Below are positions 47,379 to 55,814 of a stretch of DNA of 64,000 nucleotides, in pieces. Both the position numbers and the translations under genes were made by a program. The stretch comes from Pseudoalteromonas sp. XMcav2-N (GTDB lineage: Bacteria > Pseudomonadota > Gammaproteobacteria > Enterobacterales > Alteromonadaceae): assembly GCF_024124545.1 (NCBI RefSeq), contig NZ_JAMXSF010000006.1, positions 234,422 through 298,421 of the forward strand. Reading direction: 5' to 3'. Within the stretch, counting starts at the first letter, position 1; each line of letters begins with the position of its first letter. Under the pieces are notes generated by a model. It worked only from the letters and a program-made list of their open reading frames with translations, did no database searches and had not been told where the DNA came from.

Positions 47379-48953
47379 ATGAGCAAAGACATCCATGATT
47401 CCCGTATTTTGATCTTAGATTTTGGTTCTCAATACACTCAATTGATCGCCCGCCGGATCCGTGAGATCGGCGTTTACTGTGAGCTATGGGCCTGGGATGT
47501 AACCGAGGAGCAGATCCGCGAATTTAATCCGCAGGGTATCATTCTGTCAGGTGGTCCGGAGTCAACGACTCTAGAGGGCAGCCCGCGCGCGCCTGAATAT
47601 GTGTTCAACGCGGGTGTACCTGTGCTTGGGATTTGTTACGGCATGCAAACCATGGCGTCACAGCTGGGTGGTAAAGTACACAGCTCAGATAAGAAAGAGT
47701 TTGGTTACGCGAAAGTAGAAAAAGTGGGTAACTGTGCCCTGTTTGAAGCGATTGAAGATCACATCGAAGATGGCATTGGCAAACTGGACGTGTGGATGAG
47801 TCACGGTGACAAGGTTATCGAGATCCCTGAGCAGTTCATCACTTCTGCAAAAACAGAAACCTGTCCGCATGCAGCTATGTCCTGGGAAGAGAAACGCTTC
47901 TACGGCGTGCAGTTCCACCCGGAAGTAACACACACTCAGCAGGGCCTGCGCTTGCTGGAGCGCTTTGCCACTGATATCTGTGGCTGTGAAAAATTGTGGA
48001 CACCAAGCCAAATAATCGAAGATGCGGTTGCACGTATTAAAGAGCAGGTAGGTGACGACGAAGTGATCCTGGGCCTGTCAGGCGGGGTTGATTCATCTGT
48101 GGTTGCTATGCTGATCAACCGCGCTATCGGCGACAAGCTGACGTGTGTATTCGTTGACAATGGCCTGCTACGCCTTAACGAAGGCCAGCAGGTGATGGAC
48201 ATGTTCGGCGATAAGTTCGGCCTGAACATCATTAAAGTGGACGCAGAAGACCGCTTCCTGAATGCCCTTAAAGGCATTGATGATCCGGAAGACAAGCGTA
48301 AAGCAATTGGCCACACCTTCATTGAAGTATTCGACGAAGAAGCGGGCAAGCGTGTTAACGCCAAATGGCTGGCACAGGGCACCATCTACCCGGACGTGAT
48401 TGAATCTGCGGCTTCAGCCACGGGTAAAGCACACGTGATCAAGTCTCACCACAATGTAGGTGGTTTGCCAGAAGACATGGAGTTGGGCCTGGTAGAGCCG
48501 CTGCGTGAGCTGTTTAAAGACGAAGTACGTAAGATTGGCCTGGAGCTCGGCCTGCCGTACGACATGCTATACCGTCACCCGTTCCCAGGTCCTGGTCTGG
48601 GTGTTCGTGTACTGGGTGAGATCAAGAAAGAATACTGTGACCTGCTACGTCGTGCCGACGCTATCTTCATTGAAGAGCTGCACAAGGCTGATTTGTACCA
48701 CAAAGTGTCTCAGGCTTTCACTGTATTCCTGCCTGTACGTTCAGTGGGCGTAATGGGTGATGCACGTAAGTACGACTGGGTTGTCTCACTGCGCTGTGTA
48801 GAAACCATCGACTTTATGACGGCACGCTGGTCACACCTGCCGTATGAGTTCCTGGGCCAGGTTTCAAACCGCATCATCAACGAAATCGATGGTATTTCTC
48901 GCGTGGTGTACGACATCTCAGGTAAACCGCCTGCGACGATCGAGTGGGAATAA
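47379..48953 (+). CDS. guaA: GMP synthase (glutamine-hydrolysing)
   Basis: 524 residues. The class I amidotransferase domain has the nucleophile in GICYGMQ and the His/Glu in FHPEVTHT. The ATP pyrophosphatase domain has [11 protein letters not shown], and the dimerisation domain ends in PPATIEWE. It aminates XMP to GMP. It probably shares the guaB promoter. A terminator with a long stem follows. Confidence 0.98.
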   Translation: MSKDIHDSRILILDFGSQYTQLIARRIREIGVYCELWAWDVTEEQIREFNPQGIILSGGPESTTLEGSPRAPEYVFNAGVPVLGICYGMQTMASQLGGKVHSSDKKEFGYAKVEKVGNCALFEAIEDHIEDGIGKLDVWMSHGDKVIEIPEQFITSAKTETCPHAAMSWEEKRFYGVQFHPEVTHTQQGLRLLERFATDICGCEKLWTPSQIIEDAVARIKEQVGDDEVILGLSGGVDSSVVAMLINRAIGDKLTCVFVDNGLLRLNEGQQVMDMFGDKFGLNIIKVDAEDRFLNALKGIDDPEDKRKAIGHTFIEVFDEEAGKRVNAKWLAQGTIYPDVIESAASATGKAHVIKSHHNVGGLPEDMELGLVEPLRELFKDEVRKIGLELGLPYDMLYRHPFPGPGLGVRVLGEIKKEYCDLLRRADAIFIEELHKADLYHKVSQAFTVFLPVRSVGVMGDARKYDWVVSLRCVETIDFMTARWSHLPYEFLGQVSNRIINEIDGISRVVYDISGKPPATIEWE

Positions 48954-48983
48954 TCACTCGCCAGGCACCTGATATAGGTTAAT

Positions 48984-49016
48984 AAAAGGGCGGATAGGGC
49001 AACTATTCGCCCTTTT
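48984..49016 (+). terminator. Rho-independent terminator after guaA
   Basis: AAAAGGGCGGATAG and CTATTCGCCCTTTT pair over a GGCAA loop (one G-T pair), followed by T residues, 30 bases after the guaA stop. Confidence 0.88.
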
Positions 49017-49059
49017 TGTTGATAAAATCAGCAAACGATCAGAAATGTGATATTTTCTC

Positions 49060-49087
49060 TTTACCTTTTCAAATTGCTCATTATAAT
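49060..49087 (+). promoter_or_regulatory. Promoter of tRNA-Trp
   Basis: TTTACC (49060) and a perfect TATAAT (49082) with a 16-base spacer, followed by a GC-rich GCGTCGAC discriminator, 13 bases before the tRNA; typical of a stringently controlled stable-RNA promoter. Confidence 0.7.
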
Positions 49088-49100
49088 GCGTCGACATTGC

Positions 49101-49177
49101 AGGGGCGTAGTTCCAATTGGTAGAACAGCGGTCTCCAAAACCGATGGTTGCGGGTTCGAGTCCTGCCGCCCCTGCCA
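49101..49177 (+). tRNA. tRNA-Trp (anticodon CCA)
   Basis: 77 bases with acceptor stem AGGGGCG/CGCCCCT, discriminator G and encoded CCA end. The anticodon loop reads CTCCAAA with CCA in the middle, and the T loop is GTTCGAGTC. Very similar to E. coli tRNA-Trp. It stands alone with its own promoter and is followed by a short (TCTCGATT)n-like repeat at 49186-49205. Confidence 0.97.
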
Positions 49178-49292
49178 CTTCCTTCTCGATTTCTCGATTT
49201 CTCGATAATTCCCATATTTAATACAATTCAGATTGCAGTCATTACGCGCATATTCTAGAATTCTCAGCATTTAATTTTCTCGGTGTTTTTAC

Positions 49293-49598
49293 ATGCATGC
49301 AGCTCAGGCTCAGTTACTTGGTGTAATGCCACTTAAACTTAAATCGGCGTTTGATCCCAATCCACAGCCAGCCAAACCAGACCCTGTGTCTGTCGAACAT
49401 GAGCCGCTCTCGCTGAATGAGCAGCTGCAACATGATCTGTGCAAAGCCGCCAATGTTGGTGAGTTAAGTGTCGTCAAAGGAGATGCTGTAAATTGGGCCT
49501 GTAACGGGCAACAAGCACAACTGATTGTGCCGGATGCGCAGCTGACAGGTGAGCAAAAACGCAGCTTGTGGCAGCAGATCTGGAGCGCACAACAATGA
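49293..49598 (+). CDS. holD: Putative DNA polymerase III psi subunit (HolD-like)
   Basis: 101 residues. Direct similarity is weak, but three signs agree: the N-terminal QLLGVMPLKLK resembles the HolD start (QQLGITQWSLR), the C-terminal SLWQQI matches the ALWQQI segment of E. coli HolD, and it overlaps rimI by ATGA exactly where holD lies in E. coli. It is shorter than the 137-residue E. coli protein, with a Pro-rich linker after the N-terminal chi-binding-like segment. Psi joins chi to the clamp loader. Identity is inferred largely from context. Confidence 0.65.
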   Translation: MHAAQAQLLGVMPLKLKSAFDPNPQPAKPDPVSVEHEPLSLNEQLQHDLCKAANVGELSVVKGDAVNWACNGQQAQLIVPDAQLTGEQKRSLWQQIWSAQQ

Positions 49599-50068
49599 GC
49601 GTTGCTATCCTGTCGGATCATCTGGCCAACGTACCACTGCAACAGCTCATGGACATTGAACAGGCCTGTCATAGCCACCCCTGGACCATCAAGACGATGC
49701 AGTCGTGTTTGAGCGGTCGTTACTTTAATGCTGCCCTGTATATGGATGAGCGCTTAGTCGGGTTTTATGTAGGTGAGCGCGCTGGACCTGACTTTACACT
49801 GATGGATATTTGTATCACTCCTGCTTGTCAGGGGCAGGGTCTGGCCTGGCAGTTGCTGACGCATTTCATGACAAGGTGCGAGCAAGATAACGCCGAAAAT
49901 ATCTTTCTGGAAGTACGGGTAAGTAATGAGGCGGCCATTGGCTTATATCATAAGGCGGGTTTCACGGAGATGGGCGTACGCAAAAACTACTACCCCAGCG
50001 CAGAAGGCAAAGAAGACGCTGTGCTGATGGGCAAAGTACTCTTTAACCCTGAACTGGCGGATGGGTGA
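49595..50068 (+). CDS. rimI: Ribosomal protein bS18 alanine N-acetyltransferase
   Basis: 157 residues from the ATG at 49595, inside an ATGA overlap with the preceding gene; the frame open to 49568 is rejected. GNAT fold: LMDICITPACQGQGLAWQLL is the acetyl-CoA loop (Q/RxxGxG/A type), and LEVRVSNEAAIGLYHKAGF with GVRKNYYPSAEGKEDAVLM is RimI-specific. It acetylates the N-terminus of S18. Confidence 0.95.
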   Translation: MSVAILSDHLANVPLQQLMDIEQACHSHPWTIKTMQSCLSGRYFNAALYMDERLVGFYVGERAGPDFTLMDICITPACQGQGLAWQLLTHFMTRCEQDNAENIFLEVRVSNEAAIGLYHKAGFTEMGVRKNYYPSAEGKEDAVLMGKVLFNPELADG

Positions 50069-50095
50069 TCACACTATCTCGTGCGCTGCACAGAG

Positions 50096-52759
50096 TCAGG
50101 CGTGCTCCTGTTCAAGGGTGTATTTGATGGCCTGAGTGAGTGTCAGCATTGCATATTCCCATTTTGTAGGGTTATCTTCGCGCAGGCAAGTTTCCAGATC
50201 GCCGGCAGCATTATGAATATTAGTAAAACCAAAACATCCGGCACTGCCTTTCAGGCTATGCGCCAGTGCTCTGAGTGATTCCCACTCCTGAGCGCCAAAA
50301 AAGTGTTCCAGTTGTGTCAGCTGGTCGGGTAGCTTTTCAACATAGTTGCGGCTGATCTGCAGGTATTTTTCACTTTGCAGTAACGAGTTCCACTGCGAGC
50401 TTTTGTCTTCTTCCAATTGCAAATACTTAAGCAATACGGCTCCGAGCTTTTCACGGTCGATGGGTTTGGCGAGCGTGGCATCGCAACCCGCCGCCAGATA
50501 GGTGTCTATATCATGTTTCATGACATTCGCGGTCAGCGCAATGATTGGACCATCATAAGCAGCATGTCGGAGCATTTCAGTGGCTTCCAGCCCGCCCATA
50601 ACAGGCATTTGCATGTCCATCAAAATGAGATCGTAATCGTTCACCAGCGCCATCTCCACGGCTTGTGCGCCATTGCTGGCTATATCCGGGTTGAGTCCCC
50701 AGGCCCCTAATAGCAGCGTCAGTAATTCCTGATTATCCGGGTTGTCTTCAGCTAGCAAAATGTCAGCCTCAAGCTGAGTCTGATCAAGTTGCAAGGTGGA
50801 GACCACGTGGTCATGTGCCAGCTGCGCTTCGTCTTCGATCCACGCAAACGCACTGTGCGAGTGGTTGGCTGCAATGGTGATGATAAATCGACTGCCAACA
50901 CCCTGAGCGCTTTCTACGCTGACATCACCACCGAGTAACTGGGCCAGGTTCTTAGAAATACAGAGTCCCAGGCCGGTGCCTCCAAAGCGACGAGTAGTGG
51001 TGGAGTCTGCCTGCTCAAAGGGTTTGAATACCCGCGACATTTCACCCTGCGACATACCAATACCACTGTCTTTAACTTCAAACTCAAACAGGGCGGTATC
51101 TGAGCGATAACGGGCGCTGATCTCAATGCTGCCTGTTTCGGTAAACTTCACCGCATTCGTTGCGATATTCAATAAAATCTGTTTGAGTCGGGTTTCATCA
51201 CTGAACAGCTGCTGAGGCAGTGGCAATGCATAGTGCATTGTAAAGTCCAGCTGCTTTTGTTCTGCCATGGGCGCAATGATGGATTCCACATCCTTGAGCA
51301 AGTGAAGTAACTCGATAGGATCTCGTTCAACAGCCAATTTCTCGGCCTCTATCTTAGACAGATCAAGGATATTATTTATAAGCTCAAGAAGATGCCGTGA
51401 GTTACGTAAAATGGTATCCAGATGCAGAGCTGAATTAGTGGCATTGGGGGAGTGCAGCATCTGCTCGGTGAACCCCATGATAGCGGTTAATGGGGTGCGG
51501 ATTTCGTGGCTCATATTCGCTAAGAAGCGGCTTTTTAGCTGACTGGCCTGCTCAGCTTCCGCAATCGCCACTTCGAGCTGCTGGTTCATCTCTTCGAGTG
51601 CTCGGGTGCGGTTTTCGACTTTTTCTTCCAGGTGTAATTTGTAATCCTCCAGCTCTCCCTGGAAATCCCGGATCTGTTTGATCATGTGATTAAAGTCATC
51701 AAACAGTATCCCGACTTCGTCATCATCGTGCGCGGGCAAGGCAACAGAGAGATCCCCATCCCCAACGCGATGACTGGCTTCGCCAAGTAGCTCGATAGGA
51801 GTCAGCAGCAGGTTTCTGACTACGATAAAGATCAAAATTGGCAGGGTTATCACAGACAGTATCACGATCAGGGCTGTTGTCAGGCTGATTGCTTTACCCG
51901 ACTGATATAAAATCGTTTTTGGGATGGTAGAGATATAGTAATAGCCGCCACTGAGCTGTGCGCTATAGGTCATACGGCGAAGGTTGTCGATGGATGGTAA
52001 TACCAGCGAGTCCAGCTTGCCTTTATCTGCCAGGGTATTGATTTGAGCCATCTCTTCAACGCTCAGAAAGCTTTGATTAAAATGACTGTCGGAGCTAAAC
52101 AACACCTCACCGGAGGCGGATACCAGCAGGTTTAAGGTGTTGTCATAGGGCGCTTCAAGAATACTGCTGCTAATAATTGAAGGTGCAACCTGGACGATAA
52201 TATAACCCTCTCGCTGAGGACGGTTGAGGTTAAAATCCACCCCGTAGATTTGCTGCACAAAGTACAGTTGTGTACCACCATTATTTGATGCCTGCATAAA
52301 CTGTTGCTGGCGCAAATTACTTTGCCTGACCTGAGCAAAAAAGGGATAAGACTGAGGTGCCCGGTTGAGGTTACTGGCATAGAAAGCATGACTCTGGCCA
52401 CGTTCATCAACCAGGTTAATACTGAGAATATCCGGATAGGCTTCGGTGTAACTGGCAAACACATCCATGAGTGCCCCTAAGCGCTGGGTTTTTTCCTGAC
52501 TGGATACCTCAGGCATGCTCAAAAAATCACTGAGTACCGGTGAAGTCGATAGCAACTTGGTGGTGGACTGATAGATCTCCATGTAGTTGAACATTTTTTG
52601 TTGTTGCTGTTCAACAAAGCGGCTGACAATGAGTTTTGCCTGTTTTTGAGTAGAACTGGTGACGTTGGTAAGCGTAAAACCACCGAGCAATAGCAGTGGC
52701 AGTATCACCAAAGGAGTGATATACCATAATAGCCTGATACTCAGCTTACTTGTTTTCAT
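50096..52759 (-). CDS. Hybrid sensor histidine kinase (HK-REC-HPt)
   Basis: 887 residues from ATG 52759 (MKTSKLSIRLLWYI). Membrane helices near residues 10-32 and 292-316 enclose a ~260-residue dCache-like periplasmic sensor. HAMP and a coiled coil lead to HisKA with H418 in NMSHEIRTPLTAIMGF, HATPase (NIATNAVKFT, GGTGLGLCISK), a receiver with acceptor aspartate in LILMDMQMPVMGG, and a C-terminal HPt domain with the histidine in ALAHSLKGSAGCFG. The tripartite design resembles BarA/TorS-type phosphorelays that act on a separate response regulator. No regulator gene is adjacent, so ligand and output are unknown. Confidence 0.92.
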   Translation of the reverse strand: MKTSKLSIRLLWYITPLVILPLLLLGGFTLTNVTSSTQKQAKLIVSRFVEQQQQKMFNYMEIYQSTTKLLSTSPVLSDFLSMPEVSSQEKTQRLGALMDVFASYTEAYPDILSINLVDERGQSHAFYASNLNRAPQSYPFFAQVRQSNLRQQQFMQASNNGGTQLYFVQQIYGVDFNLNRPQREGYIIVQVAPSIISSSILEAPYDNTLNLLVSASGEVLFSSDSHFNQSFLSVEEMAQINTLADKGKLDSLVLPSIDNLRRMTYSAQLSGGYYYISTIPKTILYQSGKAISLTTALIVILSVITLPILIFIVVRNLLLTPIELLGEASHRVGDGDLSVALPAHDDDEVGILFDDFNHMIKQIRDFQGELEDYKLHLEEKVENRTRALEEMNQQLEVAIAEAEQASQLKSRFLANMSHEIRTPLTAIMGFTEQMLHSPNATNSALHLDTILRNSRHLLELINNILDLSKIEAEKLAVERDPIELLHLLKDVESIIAPMAEQKQLDFTMHYALPLPQQLFSDETRLKQILLNIATNAVKFTETGSIEISARYRSDTALFEFEVKDSGIGMSQGEMSRVFKPFEQADSTTTRRFGGTGLGLCISKNLAQLLGGDVSVESAQGVGSRFIITIAANHSHSAFAWIEDEAQLAHDHVVSTLQLDQTQLEADILLAEDNPDNQELLTLLLGAWGLNPDIASNGAQAVEMALVNDYDLILMDMQMPVMGGLEATEMLRHAAYDGPIIALTANVMKHDIDTYLAAGCDATLAKPIDREKLGAVLLKYLQLEEDKSSQWNSLLQSEKYLQISRNYVEKLPDQLTQLEHFFGAQEWESLRALAHSLKGSAGCFGFTNIHNAAGDLETCLREDNPTKWEYAMLTLTQAIKYTLEQEHA

Positions 52760-52948
52760 CCGTGTCCAATTCCATCTATCAACGCGGTGGAGAGCCACCC
52801 GAGTATGACCACAAACCTGTCCAATTTAATCTGCTGTTGTGGAGCATGTTACCGATTTTTGCGTCAAACGGCTATTGTATAATATAAATTAACTGAACTT
52901 TATTTACCCAAATTAGGTGCCCGCGATTCTGTTGCGGGCACACTGAGA

Positions 52949-53521
52949 TTAACTGTCTGCGCGGCTCATAAACTTAGATTCTGCGGTGTTAATCTTAATC
53001 TTATCACCCGTGGAAATATGCTCAGGTACCTGCACAACCAGACCTGTTGTCAGGGTAGCTGGCTTAGTGCGGGCACTGGCCGATGCGCCTTTGATTGATG
53101 GTGCTGTTTCTTCGATCACCAGCTCAACGCTTGACGGCAGATCCAATGAAACCGGCGTGCCTTCAACAACCACAATCAACAGACCTTTGGTTTCTTCGTT
53201 TATGAACAGGACCTGCTCAGCAATCGAGTCTTTGTGGATATGGTAAGGGGTGTAATCCTCTTCATCCATAAACACATATTCTTCGCCATCAATATAAGAA
53301 AGCATAGCAGGACGGCGGGTTAAATCAGCCAGTTGCAGCATTTCTTCCGCTTTAAACGTTTCATCTACTTTACCGCCATTGACGACATCGTACATACGCA
53401 TACGGTACAAACTGCCGCCAGCACGGCCTTGTGGTACTGAGCGCTCAATGTCTCGGACGATCATAACGCGACCATTATAATCAATCGCGGCGTGTTTTTT
53501 AATTTCACTGGCTTTAGGCAT
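52949..53521 (-). CDS. efpL: Elongation factor P-like protein EfpL (YeiP)
   Basis: 190 residues with the three-domain EF-P fold: KOW-like N-terminal domain, and two OB domains ending in [12 protein letters not shown]. The tip loop reads SVPQGRAGG, with arginine (R33) where EF-P carries the modified lysine, as in the YeiP/EfpL subfamily. EfpL helps ribosomes stalled on certain proline-containing sequences without needing a tip modification. Transcribed alone. Confidence 0.93.
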   Translation of the reverse strand: MPKASEIKKHAAIDYNGRVMIVRDIERSVPQGRAGGSLYRMRMYDVVNGGKVDETFKAEEMLQLADLTRRPAMLSYIDGEEYVFMDEEDYTPYHIHKDSIAEQVLFINEETKGLLIVVVEGTPVSLDLPSSVELVIEETAPSIKGASASARTKPATLTTGLVVQVPEHISTGDKIKINTAESKFMSRADS

Positions 53522-53631
53522 AAAATGCTTCCTGTTAGTCTAAACTGAGCGAGAAGTTAGCATGAAGTCGGTATCTCGCCAAGTGCTGTGTTCCCAATCT
53601 GCTTGTTCTGCAAAGGAACGACGAATAAAGA

Positions 53632-54969
53632 CTAAAGTGAGTAGAGACTCGACATCGCCTGGTAATTCAGTCCAAAGTGCTTGTTAAACCAGTTGTTGAC
53701 ATAGTCGTTATGGGGTGCCAGTTTGGCGCAGCGCAGGACATTCTCACCACTGGCGGCAGCCAGTTTATTCTCGCAATAGGTTTGCTGCCAGGCCTGGTCT
53801 AAATCTGCCTTAAACTGGGTTCGTAACTCAGACAACTGCTTATCCAGGCGTGAACTGACATCCAGAAAACGGGCCTTCTGGGGCGACAAATCGAGATCCG
53901 GGAAATCGGCATAATGGCTTTGCGTGTAATGCACCTGACTATCGTCGACCTTGTGCTCTATATGTTGTCCACCAATATAACCCAGATACATCATATCCAG
54001 ACTAAAATGCTCAGTAAACTCAGTCACGGGGTACTGATATGTTTTTGCAACTTCCACTTCCATCAACATACCCGGTTCGTTCGGATTGGGTTGTTCTTGC
54101 TCTAATGTATAGTGCTTTTGCCGGTTGACCAGCTCAGTTTTGCGGGTGTGTTTAAATGCGGCGTGAACCCTAAGTGTGAATGTTTCTGTGCCTTGCGAGT
54201 GGTACCACAGGCTGTCTCTGAAAGCGTCATTCAGCTGGGAGAGTGCAGTTTGCAAGCGTTGCCTTTGTGTGCTGGTATCGTGTACTTGTACAGAAAGCAT
54301 CGGGTCAATACGGATCTCAGAATACAGTGACTTGTCGGTGACAGTATCATCGAGCTGGATAGTTAAGTTCCAGGCCTGACAATATTTTCGATAAAAGCGC
54401 TGCAGAAAAAGGCGGCCCTGGCCTTGAGCTGCTTTGAGCTTGTCACATTGTCGCACGGCGTTGGCCTGTAACTGGTCATGATAGCGTACAAAGCTGTTGC
54501 TCAGTCTGGCATTGGCAATTAAAAATGCATAACGCATTTCAAAGTAACGAAACTGATCCGGGTAGGCAGAACCTGATAATTGCTGGGCTTCTTGTTTAAG
54601 CCAGGCATTTGCGTACCTGAGCTCTTCGCTTTGTGTATCAGCCATGGGGCCGACTGGCTCAATATGCCAGCTGATCTGATTGCGCAACAGCGCCTCAAGT
54701 TTGAGCGCCGCGCCGGTATGATTGCCTGCTAAACGCAGCATGCGCACATCTATAAGACCACGGTCAATGATTTTATTGCGTGCTAAGGTCAGCCCCTGAC
54801 GTGCCTCGATATCCTGGGGGTCTTCAGCCAGGGCTTGTTCATAAAACTCAGCTGATTGATCATACATGCCCGCTTCGTATAACTTGTTTCCCTTCTGTAC
54901 TAAGCTCTTACAGCCTGAGAGAATCAGTGTACCGACAATAACGGTTGCACACAGGTTACGTATATTCAT
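53632..54969 (-). CDS. Uncharacterised TPR-containing lipoprotein
   Basis: 445 residues from ATG 54969, preceded by AAGGAAGGAACG; the frame open to 55029 adds 20 residues without a signal. Lipobox LILSGC (C20). Residues about 25-65 form one clear tetratricopeptide-like helical pair (GNKLYEAGMYDQSAEFYEQALAEDPQD). The remaining ~380 residues have no recognised domain, with a long helical stretch and a beta-rich part, and four more cysteines. Next upstream are a short MscS channel and an Omp85-type protein on the same strand, so an envelope role is likely. Function unknown. Confidence 0.75.
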   Translation of the reverse strand: MNIRNLCATVIVGTLILSGCKSLVQKGNKLYEAGMYDQSAEFYEQALAEDPQDIEARQGLTLARNKIIDRGLIDVRMLRLAGNHTGAALKLEALLRNQISWHIEPVGPMADTQSEELRYANAWLKQEAQQLSGSAYPDQFRYFEMRYAFLIANARLSNSFVRYHDQLQANAVRQCDKLKAAQGQGRLFLQRFYRKYCQAWNLTIQLDDTVTDKSLYSEIRIDPMLSVQVHDTSTQRQRLQTALSQLNDAFRDSLWYHSQGTETFTLRVHAAFKHTRKTELVNRQKHYTLEQEQPNPNEPGMLMEVEVAKTYQYPVTEFTEHFSLDMMYLGYIGGQHIEHKVDDSQVHYTQSHYADFPDLDLSPQKARFLDVSSRLDKQLSELRTQFKADLDQAWQQTYCENKLAAASGENVLRCAKLAPHNDYVNNWFNKHFGLNYQAMSSLYSL

Positions 54970-55190
54970 CGTTCCTTCCTTGTTCACTTTAAAAGTTATA
55001 CCAATGAGTATCATAAGACAGCCCGCCATGAGATAGACAATCTTCAGCGAAAACCAGAGTTGTTCTAAATGGGGTATCCTTTATCGCTGCTAGCGACAGC
55101 GTGAATGCCTCAAATTGATTATATTTTGACGCATACGATAACTGTATATCATGCGCAATGTCACTAGGGTATGACAACCAGTGACAATGA

Positions 55191-55757
55191 TTACTTTTTA
55201 GGGCCAAGTACCCGTCGCTCGGCGATGTGTTTGGGTTTAACCGGTGCCTCTGAGAGTACCCAGACAGGGCGTGTGACGAGCAGGTTATTGGGATACACGA
55301 CTTTGTGTCCGTCAACATGGCGTAGTACCACATTCATCAGCCCCATCTCGACAATACAGCCTTCAATGAAGTTCGCACCGTCAATGACCCGGACCCAGTT
55401 GCCAAGCCTGAAATCATTTTGAACAAACATAATCAGGAAGGCTGTGAGGTTGCTAAGCAAAGACCAGGCGGCAAACATCGCGACACCGAGCATCGCAAAT
55501 AAGGAAGAGCCTAATACCAGTAAACCCCGTAATTCGATGCCCCAGAACACCAGCAACAGACACAGCAACACCGCTCCAACCAAACCTTTTAACAGCAGTT
55601 CGGCTCGTTGTTGACGATGTAGATCAATTTTCCCCCGAGTGATCTTGTGCAGCACTTTGATAGCTAACTTGAGTAGCAACGGAAACAGAAAAATGAAAAG
55701 CAGAGTGACGATCAATTTATACTCAGCGAGTAAAAACGTCGTAAGGGTGTCTGGCAT
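55191..55757 (-). CDS. Short MscS-family mechanosensitive channel
   Basis: 188 residues, three hydrophobic helices (about 12-35, 58-78, 80-110), then the beta domain only: FRLGNWVRVIDGANFIEGCIVEMGL with the G-D/N-x-V pattern, and LRHVDGHKVVYPNNLL. The usual C-terminal cage is missing. Minimal MscS proteins of this kind release solutes on osmotic downshock or have regulatory roles. The ribosome binding site is weak. It is 57 bases downstream of the Omp85 gene. Confidence 0.88.
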   Translation of the reverse strand: MPDTLTTFLLAEYKLIVTLLFIFLFPLLLKLAIKVLHKITRGKIDLHRQQRAELLLKGLVGAVLLCLLLVFWGIELRGLLVLGSSLFAMLGVAMFAAWSLLSNLTAFLIMFVQNDFRLGNWVRVIDGANFIEGCIVEMGLMNVVLRHVDGHKVVYPNNLLVTRPVWVLSEAPVKPKHIAERRVLGPKK

Positions 55758-55814
55758 GAGGTATACCCATTTATGTACAAGTAAAACAGGATGATGTCAG
55801 GGAAATTTGACCGG

